From: Roseiflexaceae bacterium
GTDB taxonomy: Bacteria > Chloroflexota > Chloroflexia > Chloroflexales > Roseiflexaceae
DNA length: 15,325 nt
Direction: 5' to 3'
Assembly: GCA_014381165.1 (NCBI GenBank)
Contig: JACMIM010000030.1
Location: 1 to 15,325 of the forward strand
The notes below the pieces were generated by a model that searched no databases, was not told the DNA's origin, and saw only the letters and a program-made list of their open reading frames with translations. Both the position numbers and the translations under genes were made by a program. Each line of letters begins with the position of its first letter. Within the stretch, counting starts at the first letter, position 1. Shown in pieces: positions 1-7,227 of the stretch.

Positions 1-2
1 CT

Positions 3-482
3 CAAACCGGTCCGGCTCGGACGGTTGTGATGAACGGTGATATGTTCCAGGGTCTGAACGCATTGCAGGACAGGTGGTTGCTGAACTGTCTCGTGACACA
101 TACCGCGACGGACGTACAGGTGAACGTTCAGAGATACTTCCTCAACAACCGAATCCCCATCTTCCAGTTCGGAATCTTCTACGATGACGACATGGAATTT
201 CACCCCGGCCCGCGCTTCGATTTCGGCGGCCGTGTGCATTCAAATGCCAACCTCTTTTTTGCAGGTAATACAGGGCTTTACTTCTCGTCGAAAGTAACCG
301 CACACAAGCAGGTCTTTACGGATGTCGGAAAGAACGGGTCGCCGTACTCAACCTGGGGTGACAACGTGCATATCAAGAACGCCGATGGCAGCATTTTTTG
401 GGCGGCATTCACCGCTCACCAAGCTGTTTCCCAACAACCCAATCTCGCGTCGCTACCTGATCTACATGGGCGAGGCGTTTGA
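3..482 (+). CDS. Partial PilX-like/pilus-associated protein fragment, 3' end chimeric
   Basis: The frame is open from the left edge (codon at position 3), so the gene is 5'-truncated; the GTG at 27 and ATG at 30 are internal codons. The readable part is hydrophilic and aromatic-rich, with a stretch FHPGPRFDFGGRVHSNANLF followed by LYFSSKVTA. A GRVHSN block of this kind is what I recall from large PilX-type or DUF4900-like pilus-associated proteins in Acidobacteria and relatives. That recognition is from memory and is weak. After about codon 130 (near position 395) the frame becomes a shadow of the glycosyltransferase read in another phase, so the stop at 480-482 is probably not the natural end. 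GC is about 52% by hand count, against about 60% just downstream. The fragment has no functional link to the polysaccharide genes. Confidence 0.4.
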   Translation, partial: QTGPARTVVMNGDMFQGLNALQDRWLLNCLVTHTATDVQVNVQRYFLNNRIPIFQFGIFYDDDMEFHPGPRFDFGGRVHSNANLFFAGNTGLYFSSKVTAHKQVFTDVGKNGSPYSTWGDNVHIKNADGSIFWAAFTAHQAVSQQPNLASLPDLHGRGV

Positions 483-891
483 CCAGCCATTTGCCGCCGG
501 CTCGGTATCAAGCTGCGCGATACTGGTTCGGCGCGAGGCGATTGCGGCAGCCGGGCCAATGGACGAAAGCTACTTCTGCTACTGGTGCGATGTCGATTGG
601 TGCCGCGCGATCTGGGCGGCAGGCTACGAGGTTCACTGCACACCAACATCGGTGATCATTCACGACGAGCACAAAGGCGGGACACGCGCGAGCAAAAAGC
701 GAAGTCGCGCCGCGATCGTCGATTTTCATCGCGGGGCATACCTGTACTACTTCAAGTGGCATATTCGCAACGCCGCCCACCCGATGCACCTGGCGGCGCT
801 ATTTGGCCTGTCGGCGCGTGGTGCGCTGGTGCTGGCCGCTGAAAACGCGCGCTGGTCGCTTTTAGACCTGCGCCCCGGCCCTCTCCCATGA
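391..891 (+). CDS. Family 2 glycosyltransferase, C-terminal part (5'-truncated)
   Basis: This is the C-terminal half of a GT-A fold (GT2) rhamnosyl/glycosyltransferase of the kind that adds sugars to lipid-linked intermediates at the cytoplasmic membrane. Visible family features are SPLTKLFPNNPISRRYL, then a GSVSSCAILVRREAI block, then DESYFCYWCDVDWCRAIWAAGYEV, where the usual YxEDxDWCxR motif has Cys in place of Glu but keeps the Asp that normally acts as catalytic base. IHDEHKGG follows, matching the usual HHEGKS. The nucleotide-binding N-terminal half (about 150 residues or more) is missing. The frame is open further upstream to an ATG at 322, but that part is non-GT sequence, so the homologous region begins around 390. 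No natural start is visible. The gene belongs to the downstream cluster by orientation and composition. Confidence 0.75.
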   Translation, partial: AFFGRHSPLTKLFPNNPISRRYLIYMGEAFDQPFAAGSVSSCAILVRREAIAAAGPMDESYFCYWCDVDWCRAIWAAGYEVHCTPTSVIIHDEHKGGTRASKKRSRAAIVDFHRGAYLYYFKWHIRNAAHPMHLAALFGLSARGALVLAAENARWSLLDLRPGPLP

Positions 892-898
892 AAAATCT

Positions 899-961
899 AT
901 CTTTTTTGTTTCGTTTTTGGTGCTTTGCACCAAAAACGAAACAATTATCAGGTATTTCCTT
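899..961 (-). repeat. Dispersed palindromic repeat, copy 1 (reverse orientation)
   Basis: A perfect 18-bp inverted repeat, ttgtttcgtttttggtgc at 906-923 and its complement at 927-944, surrounds a TTT loop. A flank AGGTATTTCCTT (950-961) follows. The reverse complement of the whole stretch matches the element at 3270-3334 almost throughout, including the AAGGAAATACCT box and the A-run after the stem. A T-run lies before the stem and none after it on the + strand, so it is not a canonical intrinsic terminator for the upstream GT2. It is best read as a REP-like or miniature palindromic element. The rest of the 892-1043 gap shows no strong promoter. Confidence 0.85.
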
Positions 962-1043
962 GCCCGCCTCAGGCGACATGGAAACGCTTGGGCAACTGCG
1001 TAACTCCGATTGGTAATGAAATCTGCATGTTCGGAGGCGAGCT

Positions 1044-2189
1044 ATGCGTGTCGGTATCAGCGCCGAGTTTCTCGGCATCAAGTCCAATGGCACGGCGACC
1101 TACTCGCGCACGCTGCTGCGCGGTTTGGCGCAGCTTGACGGCGTAGATACATTTGTTCCCTACATTTCGTCGCCGCTGGCACTGCCGCTGATACCGCACG
1201 CGGCGCAGGTTCGCCCGCAGATGGTGTTGCCCTATAACGCCTATGCACGGCTTGCACTAACGCTGCCGCTTGAACTGGTTCGTCGCCCGGTCGATATTCT
1301 GCACGCCCAGGGGTGGGGGCCGGTCTGGTCGCCGTGCCCGATGGTGCTGACAGTCCACGATATCGGGTGGGAAAGCTTTCCCGCGATCTATCCAAAAGCA
1401 TTGGCGCTGAGGCTTTCCTACCAGGTGCGCGATAGTGTCAAGCGTGCGGTTCATGTGATTGCGTCGTCGCACTACACCGCCGACGATCTTGTGCGGGTGT
1501 ACCGAGTACCGCGCAGCAAGATCAGTGTGATCTATCCAGCAACGAACCCCGAGATCAGCCGCGTAACAGATGCGGCGGCAATTGCCAGCGTTCGTGCTCG
1601 CTATGGGGTGCCAGAGCGCTATATTCTGTATGTCGGCAGTGTCGAGCCGAAGAAAAATGTCGACCAGTTGATCAGAGCCTACGCCGCGCTCTCGCGTGAG
1701 CAGCGGCTTGCGCAGACGCTGATTATTGCCGGAAAGCCGCTTTGGTTGTCTGAATCGATTCTCGCGCTGCCCGAGCAACTCGGCATTCCGTCGTCGGTGC
1801 TATTCACCGGGCCAGTTGCCCAGGAAGATCTCGCAGCGCTCTACAGCGGTGCCGATGTGTTTGCCTTTCTTGGCATGTACGAGGGCTTTGGGTATCCACC
1901 CTTGGAAGCAATGGCCTGCGGCACGCCAGCGCTGGTTGCCGACCGCACCTCGCTGCCAGAGGTAACTGGCGGCGCTGCGCTGCTGGTCGATCCTGGTCAC
2001 GAGCGCGCCGTTGTCGATGGGCTGGCACGCCTGCTCGCCGATGCCGATCTGCGCGGGCGATTGCGCGAGCAGGGTTTGCAGCGGGCCAGCCAGTTTCAGA
2101 TTCTGCCACACGCGCGCGCGGTCGCCGAGGTGTATGCGGCGCACGCGCGCGCCGAGCACCTGCCACAGCGCTCCCAGAGGACGCCGTAG
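1044..2189 (+). CDS. GT4 family glycosyltransferase (GT-B fold)
   Basis: A 381-residue retaining glycosyltransferase of family GT4, expected at the cytoplasmic face of the membrane, transferring a sugar from a nucleotide donor to the growing polysaccharide repeat unit. Visible landmarks are an N-terminal MRVGISAEFLG strand with a glycine-containing loop, VLTVHDIGWESFP near residue 105, IASSHYTADDL, the donor-domain start YILYVGSVEPKKNVDQLI, and the E-x7-E motif at E280/E288 within MYEGFGYPPLEAMACGTP, followed by SLPEVTGGAALLVDP. Length is normal for the family and no key motif is missing. The start is well fixed: GGAGG at 1033-1037 lies 6 nt before ATG. The gene sits between the two copies of the palindromic repeat, together with the methyltransferase. 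Donor and acceptor cannot be told from sequence. Confidence 0.93.
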   Translation: MRVGISAEFLGIKSNGTATYSRTLLRGLAQLDGVDTFVPYISSPLALPLIPHAAQVRPQMVLPYNAYARLALTLPLELVRRPVDILHAQGWGPVWSPCPMVLTVHDIGWESFPAIYPKALALRLSYQVRDSVKRAVHVIASSHYTADDLVRVYRVPRSKISVIYPATNPEISRVTDAAAIASVRARYGVPERYILYVGSVEPKKNVDQLIRAYAALSREQRLAQTLIIAGKPLWLSESILALPEQLGIPSSVLFTGPVAQEDLAALYSGADVFAFLGMYEGFGYPPLEAMACGTPALVADRTSLPEVTGGAALLVDPGHERAVVDGLARLLADADLRGRLREQGLQRASQFQILPHARAVAEVYAAHARAEHLPQRSQRTP

Positions 2190-2236
2190 CGTGCGGAGCG
2201 CACGGGGGTTCAGGGGCGGCCCGCGAGGCAGAACCC
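2190..2236 (+). repeat. Hairpins after the GT4 gene
   Basis: Immediately after the GT4 stop, CGTGCG (2190-2195) pairs with CGCACG (2199-2204) around a GAG loop. A second arm pair, GGGTTC (2206-2211) and GAACCC (2231-2236), encloses a GC-rich 19-nt loop. No T-run follows, so intrinsic termination is doubtful. It may be an mRNA-stabilising or attenuating structure, or the remnant of a dispersed GC-rich repeat. The remaining bases to 2290 include a loosely TATAGC-like sequence near 2264 but no convincing promoter. Confidence 0.5.
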
Positions 2237-2290
2237 GTACTTATTTCATACATTCGGTAGGATTGCTATAGCGCTACAAGGAACACGTAT

Positions 2291-3265
2291 ATGATCAGTG
2301 TCGCGACCGAATATCGCAGGGCTGGGCGCGAACCGCGTGCGCCGGACAGCGTGTGCTATGTCTGCCCGCGCTGCCACGACACGCTGGCGCTTGAACACGG
2401 CGAGCTTGTGTGTGCCGCGTGTGCCGGGCGTTACCGACTTGCCGATGCCGCCTATGTCGATTTTGCCGGGCCAGGGTTAGATTTTGACGATTGGTGGATG
2501 CAAACGCCGGAGCTTCAAGCACAGTGGCTGGCAACCAAAGCCCCGCGCGAGGAAGAGTTTCAGCTTGGCGGGGCGCAACGCTACACCCTGCCGCTGCTGC
2601 GCCGCCTTGGGCTTGCGCCCGGCGCAACGGTGTTGTCCGCGGCGTGTGGGCTGGCTGCCGATGTGCAGTATTTCAATGACCAAGGCTACAATGCGTGGGG
2701 CATCGACCTGGGCAGCCGTATTTTGCGTTGGTCGGAGCGGCGCTGCCGGGTGCGCTTGTCGCGCGCCGATTTGTTTGCGCTGCCATTTGCCGAAGCGTCG
2801 TTCGATTATGTGCAGTGCTTGAATGTGATCGAGCATATCGGCACGGTTGGCGATACGACGACCGTGACCGAGGATTACGAGGCGCAGCGGATCGCCGCGA
2901 TCGGCTCGCTGCTGCGTGTGGTCAAACCCGGCGGCTATTTGCTGCTCAGCGGGGTGAACCGCACCTTTCCAATTGACTTCTTCCATCTTCAGCATTCTGG
3001 CCCGCTGCGGCTGCATTCGCCCTGGGAACAATTTTCACTCAATTGCCACGACTATCAGAAGCTGGCCGACGCGACCGGGTATGCCGAATGGACGCGCCCG
3101 CTGCCGCTGCGTGGCTTTTTCTCGTGGACACACCTGCGCCGCCGCCCGCTGGTGCGGCCGATCCTGCCGCTGGCCAATTGGGCTCTCGGCTGCATGCCGG
3201 ACGCATTCTACGGCTCGCCGCTGTCGTTTTTCTCGGTTGTGCTGATCCGCCGAAAGGCGATATAG
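2291..3265 (+). CDS. Zinc-ribbon class I SAM-dependent methyltransferase
   Basis: A 324-residue cytosolic methyltransferase. It begins with a Trm112/zinc-ribbon-like module, C25-x2-C28 and C41-x2-C44, separated by a short hairpin, as in many small-molecule and sugar methyltransferases. A Rossmann-like SAM-binding domain follows: motif I is VLSAACGLAADVQYF (about residues 114-128; the usual acidic residue and second glycine are replaced by A and L/A), WGIDLG is the acidic strand-2 loop, FAEASFDYVQCLNVIEHIG (about 165-184) is the typical motif III/IV region, and VVKPGGYLLLSG is the post-II motif. AAGGAA at 2278-2283 lies 7 nt before ATG. In this setting it may methylate a sugar or cap a glycan chain, but the substrate is inferred only from neighbours. 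It is followed at once by the second palindromic repeat. Confidence 0.88.
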   Translation: MISVATEYRRAGREPRAPDSVCYVCPRCHDTLALEHGELVCAACAGRYRLADAAYVDFAGPGLDFDDWWMQTPELQAQWLATKAPREEEFQLGGAQRYTLPLLRRLGLAPGATVLSAACGLAADVQYFNDQGYNAWGIDLGSRILRWSERRCRVRLSRADLFALPFAEASFDYVQCLNVIEHIGTVGDTTTVTEDYEAQRIAAIGSLLRVVKPGGYLLLSGVNRTFPIDFFHLQHSGPLRLHSPWEQFSLNCHDYQKLADATGYAEWTRPLPLRGFFSWTHLRRRPLVRPILPLANWALGCMPDAFYGSPLSFFSVVLIRRKAI

Positions 3266-3269
3266 GAAT

Positions 3270-3334
3270 AAGGAAATACCTCATCATTGTTTCGGTTTTT
3301 GGCACTTTGCGCCAAAAACCGAAACAAAAAAGCT
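3270..3334 (+). repeat. Dispersed palindromic repeat, copy 2 (forward orientation)
   Basis: AAGGAAATACCT (3270-3281) is followed by a stem with perfect 17-bp arms, ttgtttcggtttttggc at 3287-3303 and its complement at 3311-3327. The apex has an A/C mismatch, one C-G pair and a TTT loop. An A-run closes the element. Against copy 1 (reverse complement), the left arm has one extra G and the right arm one extra C, so pairing is preserved. It starts 4 nt after the methyltransferase stop and ends about 30 nt before the co-polymerase start. It lacks the T-run of an intrinsic terminator. Confidence 0.85.
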
Positions 3335-3365
3335 ATAGCTTCCATGGAATAGAGAAAGAGCGCCA

Positions 3366-5210
3366 ATGGAGCTTCGAAAGTATTGGGGAATCGCCGCTGC
3401 CTACCGCTGGCCGCTGATCCTGGCACCGCTGATTGCGGCGCTAGTTGCACTTGGCGCAACCTATGTGGTATCGCAGAAGTTTGTTGGTATCGCCACCGTG
3501 CAGCTCATTCCAGAAGAAATCGAGCCGCGCACGGTGACGCTACGCGCCCAAAATGGGCCGGACGCGCTGGCGATCGGGCTGAAAGACCCAACCGAATTGC
3601 TGGCCCAGGGTGTGGTCGAAAGCTTGGGTAGCCACGAGGTCGCCGAACTTGTCGCCGATGATCTGGAATTGAAAGACCTTCCACCGCCGAGCGGGTTTGC
3701 CGCGCTGAAATCGCAGGTGCGCGGGCTACTGGATGACCTGTGGGCATTTGCACGTTTTGGCTATGTGGCCAAAAAGCCAAATGCCGATGCGGCGGTCGAC
3801 CGCGTGAGCCAGGCGATCGATGCTGAACTGGTGCGCGGCAGCTACTATGTGCAAATCTACGCCGCCTGGAACGACCCGCAGACGGCATCGTCGATGGCAA
3901 ATGCCGCCGTCGACGCGGTGCTGGTTCATTCGCGCGCGGTCGCCGCGAAATCGGCCCAGGAGCAGCGCGTCTTTCTTGAAGCCCAGCGGGCTGTAGCACG
4001 CCGACAGGTCGACACGGCGCGAGCAGCGGTATTGCAATACAGCGCCGCCAACAGTATCGTGACCGGCGACTCGCTACGCAGCGCGGTGATCGCACTCGAG
4101 CAGTCGCGCGTCGATCTCCGCCAGAATGAACTCACACTGATCGACGCCCGTCAGCGGCTGGCGCTGGCACGGCAGCAGCTTGAAAGCACCAGCGCGAATC
4201 TGGTCAGCGAATCGACCACGGTGGGGGCCTCCGCGCCGAGCAGTGGTTCGACCACGCGCACCACCAGCCCAAATCTGGTGTACCAGTCGCTCGAAGAGCG
4301 GATCGCCATTCTGGCGCAGGAAGTTGTGGCGCTGGAATCGCGCCAGAACCAAACGGCAAGTGAGGTGGGCGCACAGACTGAGTTGGCACTGGTGGACGCC
4401 CGCCAGCGGCTGGCGACCGCTGAACAGCAGCTTGGGCAGCCCGACCTGACCGAGCTTGTGCGCGATCAACTCAAGACGCAGGCCTTCGCGCTTCAGCAGG
4501 AGATCGCGGCGCTGGAGGCGCGGCGCAACGCAGCCAACGCCAGCCAGCAGACCCAGCACGATATCGCGCTGGTCGAGGCCCGGCGCAAGCTAGACGAGGC
4601 CCGCCAGCAAATCGCAGCGACCAGCCCCACGGTTGATTCGGTGCAGCAGACGGTTGTGCGCGGCGCATCGCAGAACGGCCAGCAAACCAGTTCAACGCCC
4701 AACCCGGTCTATCAGTCGTTGCTGCGCGATGTGCAAATTCAGGAACAAGCGATCGCCGCGCTGGAGCCACAGCAGCTTGGGCTACAGAATGCGTTGACCA
4801 CCCGCGAGCAGGAGCTGCGCGCCCTGACGGTCAGCGATGGTCGGCTGACAGCGCTGAACCAGGAACTCGGGCTATCAAACGATAGCTACACACAGCGCAC
4901 CAGCGAGTGGTACAGCGCACTGTTGGAAGAATCGCGCCCGGTCACACCCATCCGTCTGATCGACCCGGCAGTGGTGCCGCTGTATCCGGTTGCGCCAATC
5001 AAGCTGTACTGGGCGCTGATCGGCGCGGCGGCAGGGCTGGCGGCGGCGCTGATCTATGTGTTTGTCCGCTACAGCACCGATGTCTCGCTGCGATCTGCGA
5101 GCGAGGCCGAGGAAGCGCTGACAATGCCGCTGCTTGCGGTGATCCCGCTGCCGCGCCGTGAGCGAGCAAGCCTGCCGCGCGGCGGGCCGGGGCGAGGAGG
5201 CATGCCGTGA
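3366..5210 (+). CDS. Wzz-type polysaccharide co-polymerase (chain-length determinant)
   Basis: A 614-residue inner-membrane polysaccharide co-polymerase that would set chain length and pair with a CpsD/BY-kinase-like protein. TM1 is about residues 15-35 (WPLILAPLIAALVALGATYV). TM2 is about 548-567, preceded by the proline-containing segment DPAVVPLYPVAPIK typical of the family. The long extracytoplasmic part is coiled coil and contains three copies each of two motifs. Motif A (LxLxDARQRLAxAxQQL) starts near residues 256, 340 and 400. Motif B (NxVYQSL...ALE) starts near 303, 360 and 446. Ser/Thr-rich linkers (about 272-302 and 416-445) follow A1 and A3. The short cytoplasmic tail ends with ALTMPLLAVIPLP, as in PCP proteins with separate kinases. 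A weak purine-rich RBS (GAGAAAGAG, 3352-3360) precedes ATG. The stop overlaps the next GTG by 4 bp, so the two are probably co-translated. Confidence 0.88.
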   Translation: MELRKYWGIAAAYRWPLILAPLIAALVALGATYVVSQKFVGIATVQLIPEEIEPRTVTLRAQNGPDALAIGLKDPTELLAQGVVESLGSHEVAELVADDLELKDLPPPSGFAALKSQVRGLLDDLWAFARFGYVAKKPNADAAVDRVSQAIDAELVRGSYYVQIYAAWNDPQTASSMANAAVDAVLVHSRAVAAKSAQEQRVFLEAQRAVARRQVDTARAAVLQYSAANSIVTGDSLRSAVIALEQSRVDLRQNELTLIDARQRLALARQQLESTSANLVSESTTVGASAPSSGSTTRTTSPNLVYQSLEERIAILAQEVVALESRQNQTASEVGAQTELALVDARQRLATAEQQLGQPDLTELVRDQLKTQAFALQQEIAALEARRNAANASQQTQHDIALVEARRKLDEARQQIAATSPTVDSVQQTVVRGASQNGQQTSSTPNPVYQSLLRDVQIQEQAIAALEPQQLGLQNALTTREQELRALTVSDGRLTALNQELGLSNDSYTQRTSEWYSALLEESRPVTPIRLIDPAVVPLYPVAPIKLYWALIGAAAGLAAALIYVFVRYSTDVSLRSASEAEEALTMPLLAVIPLPRRERASLPRGGPGRGGMP

Positions 5211-6013
5211 CCAAGGATTCCAATGCGCTGCCACTGCCAACAAGTGCCACGCAAGGCCGCCATCATCACCTAGTTTCGGCTCACCCGCCGGGCTGGTACG
5301 AGCGGCTGCGGGCCGATCTGCGCCGGATGTCGCCGAGTTCGGGCGCACTCGGACAGGCGCTGCCAGCCGGGCGCCGGCGTACACTCGCGCGCGGCACCTC
5401 CATTCCACCAGAGCTTGCGCCCGACAGCGCCACGATGGAGGCCTGCCGCCTGTTGCGCGGCAACTTTCCGCCGGACGCGCATGGCAGCTTCGCCCCGCTG
5501 GTTGTGATCGCCCCAGCCCCTGGAGTTGCTTGCGCGTTGGTTGCCGCAGGGCTTGCGATTACGCTGGCCGAAGAAGGGCGCAAGACACTGCTGGTCGATG
5601 CCGACATGCGCGCGCCGATCATGCACACGCTGTTTGCGACCGAGGCCGGGCCAGGCTTTGCCGACATGCTGGCGGGCGGCGCGGTCGAGCATGGGCGGGT
5701 CGTTTCGATCAATGAGTCGCTTGGCGTACTGCCCGCTGGTGTGCCCAACTTCAGCCCAGCGGTGATCTTCCGGCGCCAGCGCGCCGCCCAGGTGGTGTCC
5801 GCACTTACAGGCCAGTACGACGCCGTGATCTATCATATTGCTGGGAATTGGACCTCGCCGGAACTATTGGCCTTGGTGCCACTGATTGGTACGGCGTTGT
5901 TTATCATTCGCGCAGGCGTCGAGACCGCCGACCATATTCGCCGGATCAAGGAGCCGCTGGCGCGCACCGGGGTACGCTTTCTCGGCTTCGCACTGATAGG
6001 TGACACCCAATGA
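5207..6013 (+). CDS. Degenerate CpsD/BY-kinase-like protein (probable pseudo-kinase)
   Basis: A 268-residue P-loop-family protein related to CpsD/CapB tyrosine autokinases (MinD/ParA superfamily), expected to dock on the co-polymerase encoded just upstream. The EACRLLRGNF opening (usual EAYRxLRTN), LAITLAEEGRKTLLVDADMRAP with D131 and D133 of Walker A', GFADMLAGG, and the LGVLPAGVPNFSPA block all match the family. The catalytic loops do not. Walker A, normally GEGKST, reads PAPGVACALV (about 103-112) with no Lys or Ser/Thr. The Walker B Asp of the usual VIIDTPP is replaced by His210 in YDAVIYHIAGN. No C-terminal tyrosine cluster is present; the protein stops after FALIGDTQ. Together these suggest loss of ATPase and kinase activity. 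GTG is chosen because GAGGAGG (5194-5200) lies 6 nt upstream and the overlap with the upstream stop is 4 bp. Confidence 0.82.
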   Translation: MTKDSNALPLPTSATQGRHHHLVSAHPPGWYERLRADLRRMSPSSGALGQALPAGRRRTLARGTSIPPELAPDSATMEACRLLRGNFPPDAHGSFAPLVVIAPAPGVACALVAAGLAITLAEEGRKTLLVDADMRAPIMHTLFATEAGPGFADMLAGGAVEHGRVVSINESLGVLPAGVPNFSPAVIFRRQRAAQVVSALTGQYDAVIYHIAGNWTSPELLALVPLIGTALFIIRAGVETADHIRRIKEPLARTGVRFLGFALIGDTQ

Positions 6014-7227
6014 GCACTCGATCGTATGCCGCATCGCTCGCCACGCAGCCACTGGCCGCCTCGGGCGGCGTGCGCACCATCGCCGCCATCCGCAGCTGTG
6101 ACTGCGGGCTGCAAGGGCCGGAAAACCTGATCCTGGCGCTCGCTGAAGCGTTTCGCGATCAGGGTGTTCGGTATGTGATCATCAATCTCTGGGACGGCGA
6201 CCCGCCCACGGTTGCGCTGCACCAGGAAGCGACCAAGCGCGGGTTGGAAAGCCACATTGTTGCAACGGCAAGCAGCTTCGACGTGGCCATCTTACCAAAG
6301 CTCGCAGTGCTGCTCCAGCGCTTGCGGCCCGATGTGATCCACACGCACGATTTCAAAAGCGAGATGACCGCGCTGGCGACCAGCCCGGCGGTGCGCCGCC
6401 CGCTTGTAACCTCGTTCTACGGGCGGCTCGCGATCAGCTCGCTGTTTCTCAAGGCCGAGGATTGGATCAGGCTAGTGGCCTTTTGGCGTTTCCGGCACCT
6501 GCTCGCGAACTCGCAGGCACAGTATGATGAATTGCGCCGCTGGCAGCACCCAGCCCGTAAAATCACGCTGCTGCCAAGCTTTGTTGACACCCGCCAGCTT
6601 CGCCCCGCAAGCGCGGCCCAGGTGCAGGCAGCGCGCGAAAAACTCGGCCTCGGCCTTGACCAGCCAGTGCTAGCGACCGTGGCGCGGCTGTCGCAGAACA
6701 AAGGCCACAGTTTTATGCTGGAAGCACTGGTCGAGGTGCGCAAACACGTTGCCAATATCGTCTACCTGATTCCTGGCGAAGGCGATTCGTCCTGGCATGG
6801 CGAGGGTGGCTTTCGCGGCGAGCTTGAGCGGCAAGCAGCCGCGCTTGGCGTTGCCGAGCATGTGCGCTTTCTTGGCTACTACGGCGATTTGCAGACCATC
6901 CTGCACGCCACGGACTTGCTGGTCTCGCCCTCGCTGCGCGAAGGCATGCAGGTCAGTCTGATCGAGGCCATGGCTGCAGGCCTGCCGATCGTCGCTTCCG
7001 CTGTCGGCGGCACGCCCGACGCAGTTGGCGAGGGCGTCAACGGCCTGCTGGTTCCACCAAGCGATGCGCCCGCGCTGGCACGGGCCGTTCTGACACTGCT
7101 GGGCAACCGCGAGCTGATGCGTCAGATGGGCGTGGCGGGCCGGCGGCGGGCCGAAGAGCGCTTCGATAGCCACATGCTGGCGGCGACCATGCTGGGTGTG
7201 TGCGCGGAGATCGTTGCCCGTGGCTGA
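6010..7227 (+). CDS. GT4 family glycosyltransferase
   Basis: A 405-residue GT-B glycosyltransferase, the second GT4 of the cluster. The N-terminal domain contains GLQGPENLILALAEAFRDQG, then PDVIHTHDFKSEMTALA near residues 98-115, then TSFYGRLAI. The donor domain starts with QPVLATVARLSQNKGHSFML, continues with VYLIPGEGDSSW and VRFLGYYGDLQTILHATDLLVSPSLREGMQVSLIE, where E311-x7-E319 is the family nucleotide-sugar motif, and closes with GGTPDAVGEGVNGLLVPPSD. Domain order and length are normal. The start is ATG in a 4-bp ATGA overlap with the pseudo-kinase stop, with AGGTGA at 5998-6003. Coupled translation with its neighbours points to transfer of a sugar onto the same repeat unit. Donor specificity is unknown. 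Confidence 0.92.
   Translation: MSTRSYAASLATQPLAASGGVRTIAAIRSCDCGLQGPENLILALAEAFRDQGVRYVIINLWDGDPPTVALHQEATKRGLESHIVATASSFDVAILPKLAVLLQRLRPDVIHTHDFKSEMTALATSPAVRRPLVTSFYGRLAISSLFLKAEDWIRLVAFWRFRHLLANSQAQYDELRRWQHPARKITLLPSFVDTRQLRPASAAQVQAAREKLGLGLDQPVLATVARLSQNKGHSFMLEALVEVRKHVANIVYLIPGEGDSSWHGEGGFRGELERQAAALGVAEHVRFLGYYGDLQTILHATDLLVSPSLREGMQVSLIEAMAAGLPIVASAVGGTPDAVGEGVNGLLVPPSDAPALARAVLTLLGNRELMRQMGVAGRRRAEERFDSHMLAATMLGVCAEIVARG

Noticed and set aside
906..944. Intrinsic terminator after the GT2 gene
   Set aside because: The stem is perfect but A/T-rich, has a T-run before rather than after it, and recurs at 3287-3327 in opposite orientation, so it is better read as a dispersed repeat.
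2477..3031. A 184-codon minus-strand open frame opposite the methyltransferase
   Set aside because: Basic, Gln/His-rich translation with no recognisable domain; antisense shadow of a well supported gene.
4131..4620. Recent DNA-level tandem duplication in the co-polymerase gene
   Set aside because: Protein motifs repeat, but the underlying bases have diverged and spacing is unequal (84 and 60 codons), so the duplication is old and not a slippage-type variable repeat.
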